Part shown: piece after piece, positions 61,207 to 64,000 of the stretch
How positions within the stretch are numbered: the stretch's first letter is position 1
Layout of the letters: each line of letters begins with the position of its first letter
From: Desulfobacter sp.
GTDB taxonomy: Bacteria > Desulfobacterota > Desulfobacteria > Desulfobacterales > Desulfobacteraceae
Length of the DNA stretch: 64,000 nucleotides
Assembly (NCBI GenBank): GCA_028768525.1
Contig: CP054837.1
Location: forward strand, 496,001 to 560,000
Reading direction: 5' to 3'
The notes under the pieces: model-generated
The model's database searches: none
Seen by the model: the letters and a program-made list of their open reading frames with translations, nothing else
What the model was told of the DNA's origin: nothing
Program-made: the position numbers and the translations under genes

Positions 61207-61986
61207 TCAAATCAGTTTCTTCCTCTTAAGAATGATAATCGCACCATATATAGCGGCCGTCATCCAACCGACACCTGTTATTATGCTCATGAATATCTGG
61301 GTTGGATCAAACGCCTGGTTATATATGACAAGAAGCCTGTAATTTAAAGCTTCAAGATTTGGAAAGACCATATAAATTATAATCAGTATTTTTTTTAACA
61401 CAGGCTCCTTGGTATTTTGGGCGAAGGCATAGATATATTTTGTCCAATGCCCGATAAAATATATCCCAGCTAAAAAAACGCCATTCAGAACAGGCGAGGT
61501 AAAAACGGCAAACAGAAGTCCGAATGCCCCGAGGACTATCCATTCAAAAAATATCGACCCTAAGGCAATGACTAATTTACCTGATATCCCAGTGCCGGTG
61601 GCATACAGTAAACCAATAAAAATGACACTCAAAACAGCATAAAGCAGAAACATGACTGAAATGATACCCATAAATTTTCCAAGTATTAAGGTACTTCGGT
61701 TTATGGGACGGGACAAAACCATATAAACAATTTTTTTTCTAATATCTCCTTGAATGGTATTGATTGTGGTTAATACCGAGCAAGTCAGGCCTATTATTCC
61801 GAGTATCCAAAATCCACCATCCAAAACCACGCGCCTTGTATCCCCGACGGCCATCATTGATAGAACAATGATAAAAAAATAAAGAACAATCGCCAGAACA
61901 AGCATGGATAGAAAGGATTGATTCCGTATATTCTCTTTAAAGGTTAGTTTTGATATGGCAAAGATATTAGAGCCGGGTAGTGTCAT
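61207..61986 (-). CDS. ABC transporter permease, PilI-like
   Basis: 259 residues with six membrane segments of the ABC-2 type (starting FAISKLTFKENIRNQSFLS; then spans at about 30, 60, 110, 145, 175 and 230). It overlaps the ATPase gene by 20 bases. In Myxococcus xanthus pilG, pilH and pilI lie by pilA and are needed for pili; this gene occupies the place of pilI. The substrate is unknown; the assignment to pilI is by context, not by close sequence comparison. Confidence 0.85.
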   Translation of the reverse strand: MTLPGSNIFAISKLTFKENIRNQSFLSMLVLAIVLYFFIIVLSMMAVGDTRRVVLDGGFWILGIIGLTCSVLTTINTIQGDIRKKIVYMVLSRPINRSTLILGKFMGIISVMFLLYAVLSVIFIGLLYATGTGISGKLVIALGSIFFEWIVLGAFGLLFAVFTSPVLNGVFLAGIYFIGHWTKYIYAFAQNTKEPVLKKILIIIYMVFPNLEALNYRLLVIYNQAFDPTQIFMSIITGVGWMTAAIYGAIIILKRKKLI

Positions 61987-62887
61987 AAAATAGTTCCTCT
62001 ATACCCTGGTAAAGCGGCGTTAATGAATAAATGGTCATGTTTTTTTCCGCACCTAACCGAATGACCTCAGTCTTCTGATCGCCACTGATAACCATGCGCA
62101 TAGTGCCGTCGGGCTGCCTGTTAATCGGTCCAGAAGGCGCTATGGATTGAATTATGTCCATATTATCCACATTAAATACAACCTCATAATCCGTGTTGTT
62201 TTTTACAAACTCACTGATATTGCCCTGCCATTTAATCTTTCCAGACTTAATAAATGTGATTTTATCTGACAACCGGAAAATATCCGTCATTATATGTGAA
62301 CTGAACAACAGGGTACGCCCCTTATTCTTATACGCAATCAGGATTTCTTTTATCCGCGACCGCCACACTGGATCCATTCCGCTCATGGGCTCGTCCAAAA
62401 GAAGGATGTCAGGGTCATGCAGCATGGCCTGGGCAAATCCGACCCTTTGGGTCTGGCCTTTTGATAACCCTTTTATCCTGGTATCTGCCAAATGCTCAAG
62501 GTCAAATTGACATAGCATATGATCAACACTGGCTTTTAATATCTTGCCAGACAATTCTGACAAACCGCCGAGGAACTCTAACCACTCCCTTACAGTCAAA
62601 TAAGTGGGGATATATTGATTTTCAGTTAAAAGCCCGATTTTTTTCTTTGGACGAATGTTCGTTACGGGCAAATTGTCTATAAGCACCCGGCCCGAATTGG
62701 GTTGAATGATGCCTGCACATAATTTAATGGTGGTGGTCTTTCCTGCGCCATTGGGCCCTAAGAACCCCATAGACTGTCCTCTTGATAAGGATAAATTCAG
62801 ATTCTCTATGATCGGCTTTGTCTGTAAAAAAAAACCGGTTCGTATTGAATAGCTCACATTTTTTAAGTCAATGGCATGATCAGTCAT
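61967..62887 (-). CDS. ABC transporter ATP-binding protein, PilH-like
   Basis: 306 residues. Walker A GPNGAGKTT (about 44-52), signature LSKGQTQRVG (about 141), Walker B DILLLDEPMSGMDP (about 160), and an H-loop HIMTDIFR. A C-terminal extension of about 85 residues follows, as in ATPases of ABC-2 exporters (CcmA/NatA group). Paired with the permease gene, with overlaps of 20 bases downstream and eight upstream. Role as a pilus export component follows the Myxococcus PilH precedent. Confidence 0.92.
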   Translation of the reverse strand: MTDHAIDLKNVSYSIRTGFFLQTKPIIENLNLSLSRGQSMGFLGPNGAGKTTTIKLCAGIIQPNSGRVLIDNLPVTNIRPKKKIGLLTENQYIPTYLTVREWLEFLGGLSELSGKILKASVDHMLCQFDLEHLADTRIKGLSKGQTQRVGFAQAMLHDPDILLLDEPMSGMDPVWRSRIKEILIAYKNKGRTLLFSSHIMTDIFRLSDKITFIKSGKIKWQGNISEFVKNNTDYEVVFNVDNMDIIQSIAPSGPINRQPDGTMRMVISGDQKTEVIRLGAEKNMTIYSLTPLYQGIEELFYDTTRL

Positions 62888-63575
62888 TCTTTTTTTCCGA
62901 TATTTTTTTTAGGACAACCTCTCTTTGTTTAGGGTCCTTCAGGGAGTGCAGAACATATTGTGCAAAACTGTCTGTAAACAATTCATCTCCAGTTTTTTTC
63001 GCCAAAGTTACTGAAAGGGCTGTAAAAAATTCCGGTGAGCCTTCAATCTGGGAGGCCTGAAAAATCAACTCTGCGGCTGATTTATGATCATTAAATGCTT
63101 TCCAGGATATATAGCCCTTCATGAACAATAATCCCCAGGATTGCTCAAACCGGCCAACCCCCTTATTGGTTAACTTTAGGGCCTGAATCGGCATATCTGC
63201 TTCGAGGAGAAGCACGATTCCGCCAAAATGATATGGATATTCCCATTGCGGGGCAAGATCTGTAATTTTATTCAAAAGATAATACAGGTAAAAATAATCC
63301 TGGTCGGTGATTGCATGGGCCCCGAAATAATATGCTGTCCTCAGCCAAAGCAGATCGGCCGTAAAATCCGGATCAGCCGGGGCAAAAAGCCGAATAAAAA
63401 GGGAATGGGCCGGGATGAAAAGAACTTCGTCATTGTTATCCTCATTTTCATTGCACCAGGAACAGAAAGGATTGTTAAATGAATAATTGTATCGTTTTTC
63501 AAGAAGAAGGCCTTGTAGGGCGACAGTAGATAGGACGAGAAAAGTAGCGATAAGATATGTGATTATAGTTTTCAT
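62880..63575 (-). CDS. Membrane-anchored TPR-like protein, PilG-like
   Basis: 231 residues. One N-terminal hydrophobic segment (about 5-24) anchors it, followed by a short Cys pair (FCSWC, near residue 38) and helical repeats with a TPR-like look (LLWLRTAYYFGAHAITDQ; YYLLNKITDLAPQWEYPYHFGGIVLL, in part; AAELIFQASQIEGSPEFFTAL). No signature family recognised. It lies between pilA and the ABC ATPase, the place of pilG in Myxococcus. The two adjacent Cys near the membrane are notable. Confidence 0.75.
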   Translation of the reverse strand: MKTIITYLIATFLVLSTVALQGLLLEKRYNYSFNNPFCSWCNENEDNNDEVLFIPAHSLFIRLFAPADPDFTADLLWLRTAYYFGAHAITDQDYFYLYYLLNKITDLAPQWEYPYHFGGIVLLLEADMPIQALKLTNKGVGRFEQSWGLLFMKGYISWKAFNDHKSAAELIFQASQIEGSPEFFTALSVTLAKKTGDELFTDSFAQYVLHSLKDPKQREVVLKKISEKKND

Positions 63576-63584
63576 TCAATAAAT

Positions 63585-63612
63585 AATTCTGCCCTGAAGC
63601 CAGGGCAGAATT
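63585..63612. terminator. Perfect hairpin downstream of pilA
   Basis: AATTCTGCCCTG and CAGGGCAGAATT form a 12-pair perfect stem with an AAGC loop between the pilin stop and the PilG-like start. There is only a weak T-rich tail on the minus strand. It probably makes a 3' end for abundant pilA mRNA while letting some read-through reach the ABC genes. Confidence 0.75.
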
Positions 63613-63647
63613 AAATAATAACCGTTATGTGAATATTACCTGTTTGA

Positions 63648-64000
63648 CTAGTTACAGGCGTTGGTGACGTGGGTGAGTGTGCCTGAACTGTTCATTGTCC
63701 ACTGGTCCAGTTGCGTACTCAGTGTGGCACTTGCCTGGGCAGTAAAGCCGGTTGAATTCGCTGTGGTCATTGTATACGTATAACGACCAGCAGCAGCTCC
63801 GCCTTTAAGGCCCCAGCCGACGGTTCCCAATGCCGCATAGGCATCATTTTCTGCGTAATAGGCTTCCTGGGTTTTTCTGATGTCACCAAGGCTGGATTTG
63901 GCTTCACTCTGCTTTGCTTTACACTGATAAGCCAAGAAATTGGGGATGGCGATTGCTGCCAGAATACCGATAATGGCCACAACAATCATCAATTCAATCA
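63648..64000 (-). CDS. pilA: Type IV major pilin (PilA-like), 5' end beyond the window
   Basis: Partial: codons for IELMIVVAIIGILAAIAIPN (mature residues about 4-23) are read at the edge, so the leader and first residues lie past 64000. The visible TTG at 63992 is an internal Leu codon, not the start. About 115 mature residues: hydrophobic N-terminal helix, then AYQCKAKQSEAKSSLGDIRKT, aromatic residues in the middle, and a C-terminal NACN. One Cys lies in the helix end (QCK) and one next to the C-terminus. It is the size of a normal globular pilin, larger than the short Geobacter conductive pilin. Confidence 0.9.
   Translation of the reverse strand, partial: IELMIVVAIIGILAAIAIPNFLAYQCKAKQSEAKSSLGDIRKTQEAYYAENDAYAALGTVGWGLKGGAAAGRYTYTMTTANSTGFTAQASATLSTQLDQWTMNSSGTLTHVTNACN

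Overview
The window looks like chromosomal DNA of a sulfate-reducing type Desulfobacterota (Desulfobacteraceae-like, formerly Deltaproteobacteria). This is inferred from the protein style, moderate GC content, the yajC-secD-secF order, and a pilA locus followed by an ABC transporter of the PilGHI type known from Myxococcus and Geobacter. Most of it is core genome. Genes are tightly packed, often with 1-8 base overlaps.

Layout. 1-7.9 kb (+): a LysM-like envelope protein, the YajC/SecD/SecF secretion accessory complex, a CpoB-like TPR lipoprotein, DprA and topoisomerase I. 8-10.7 kb (-): elongation factor P followed by an overlapping hybrid histidine kinase. 10.8-25.3 kb (mostly +): guaA, a membrane coiled-coil protein, a protein-kinase-fold protein that appears to lack its catalytic Asp, a convergent lytic transglycosylase, an inositol-monophosphatase-family protein, the RbgA-type GTPase, a Prc-type periplasmic protease, a parvulin, an AsmA-like giant, an acyl-ACP thioesterase and RecX. 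25.5-35.8 kb: two PilZ proteins (one behind a good sigma-54 promoter), an M16 peptidase plus PpiD-like chaperone operon, tRNA-Ala, a Do/HtrA protease, a CusSR-type two-component system and YjbQ.

35.8-37.9 kb is a gene-poor patch with an N-terminally truncated histidine kinase and an Arg-rich micro-ORF, next to a tRNA-Gly/tRNA-Cys operon; it may be a decayed insertion. 37.9-50.3 kb (-) is one long directional cluster read from high to low coordinates: DUF4124 protein, lipoprotein, coaBC, a UDG-fold protein, xerC-like recombinase, hslV, hslU, argB, argD, argF, argH, lipoprotein, folK, transaldolase-like aldolase and pgsA.

50.4-64 kb is a type IV pilus locus. A plus-strand operon encodes four minor pilins (FimT/GspH, PilW, PilV and PilX types), a DsbC-like disulfide protein, a small secreted protein and the large adhesin PilY1. 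An intact IS3-family element (1347 bp, 3-base target duplication GTT) sits two bases after the pilY1 stop and separates it from its apparent terminator. On the minus strand come the major pilin (cut by the window end), a PilG-like protein, an ABC ATPase and permease, and a TMTC-like GT-C/TPR membrane protein that may glycosylate pilin or another surface protein.

The most interesting items are the pseudokinase-like protein at 13.5-15.2 kb, the pilus locus with its candidate glycosyltransferase and dedicated disulfide protein, the SecF with an inserted membrane hairpin, the UDG-like protein without recognisable catalytic motifs, and the two sigma-54-like promoters in front of pilus-related genes. 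No CRISPR array, prophage or secondary-metabolite cluster is visible.
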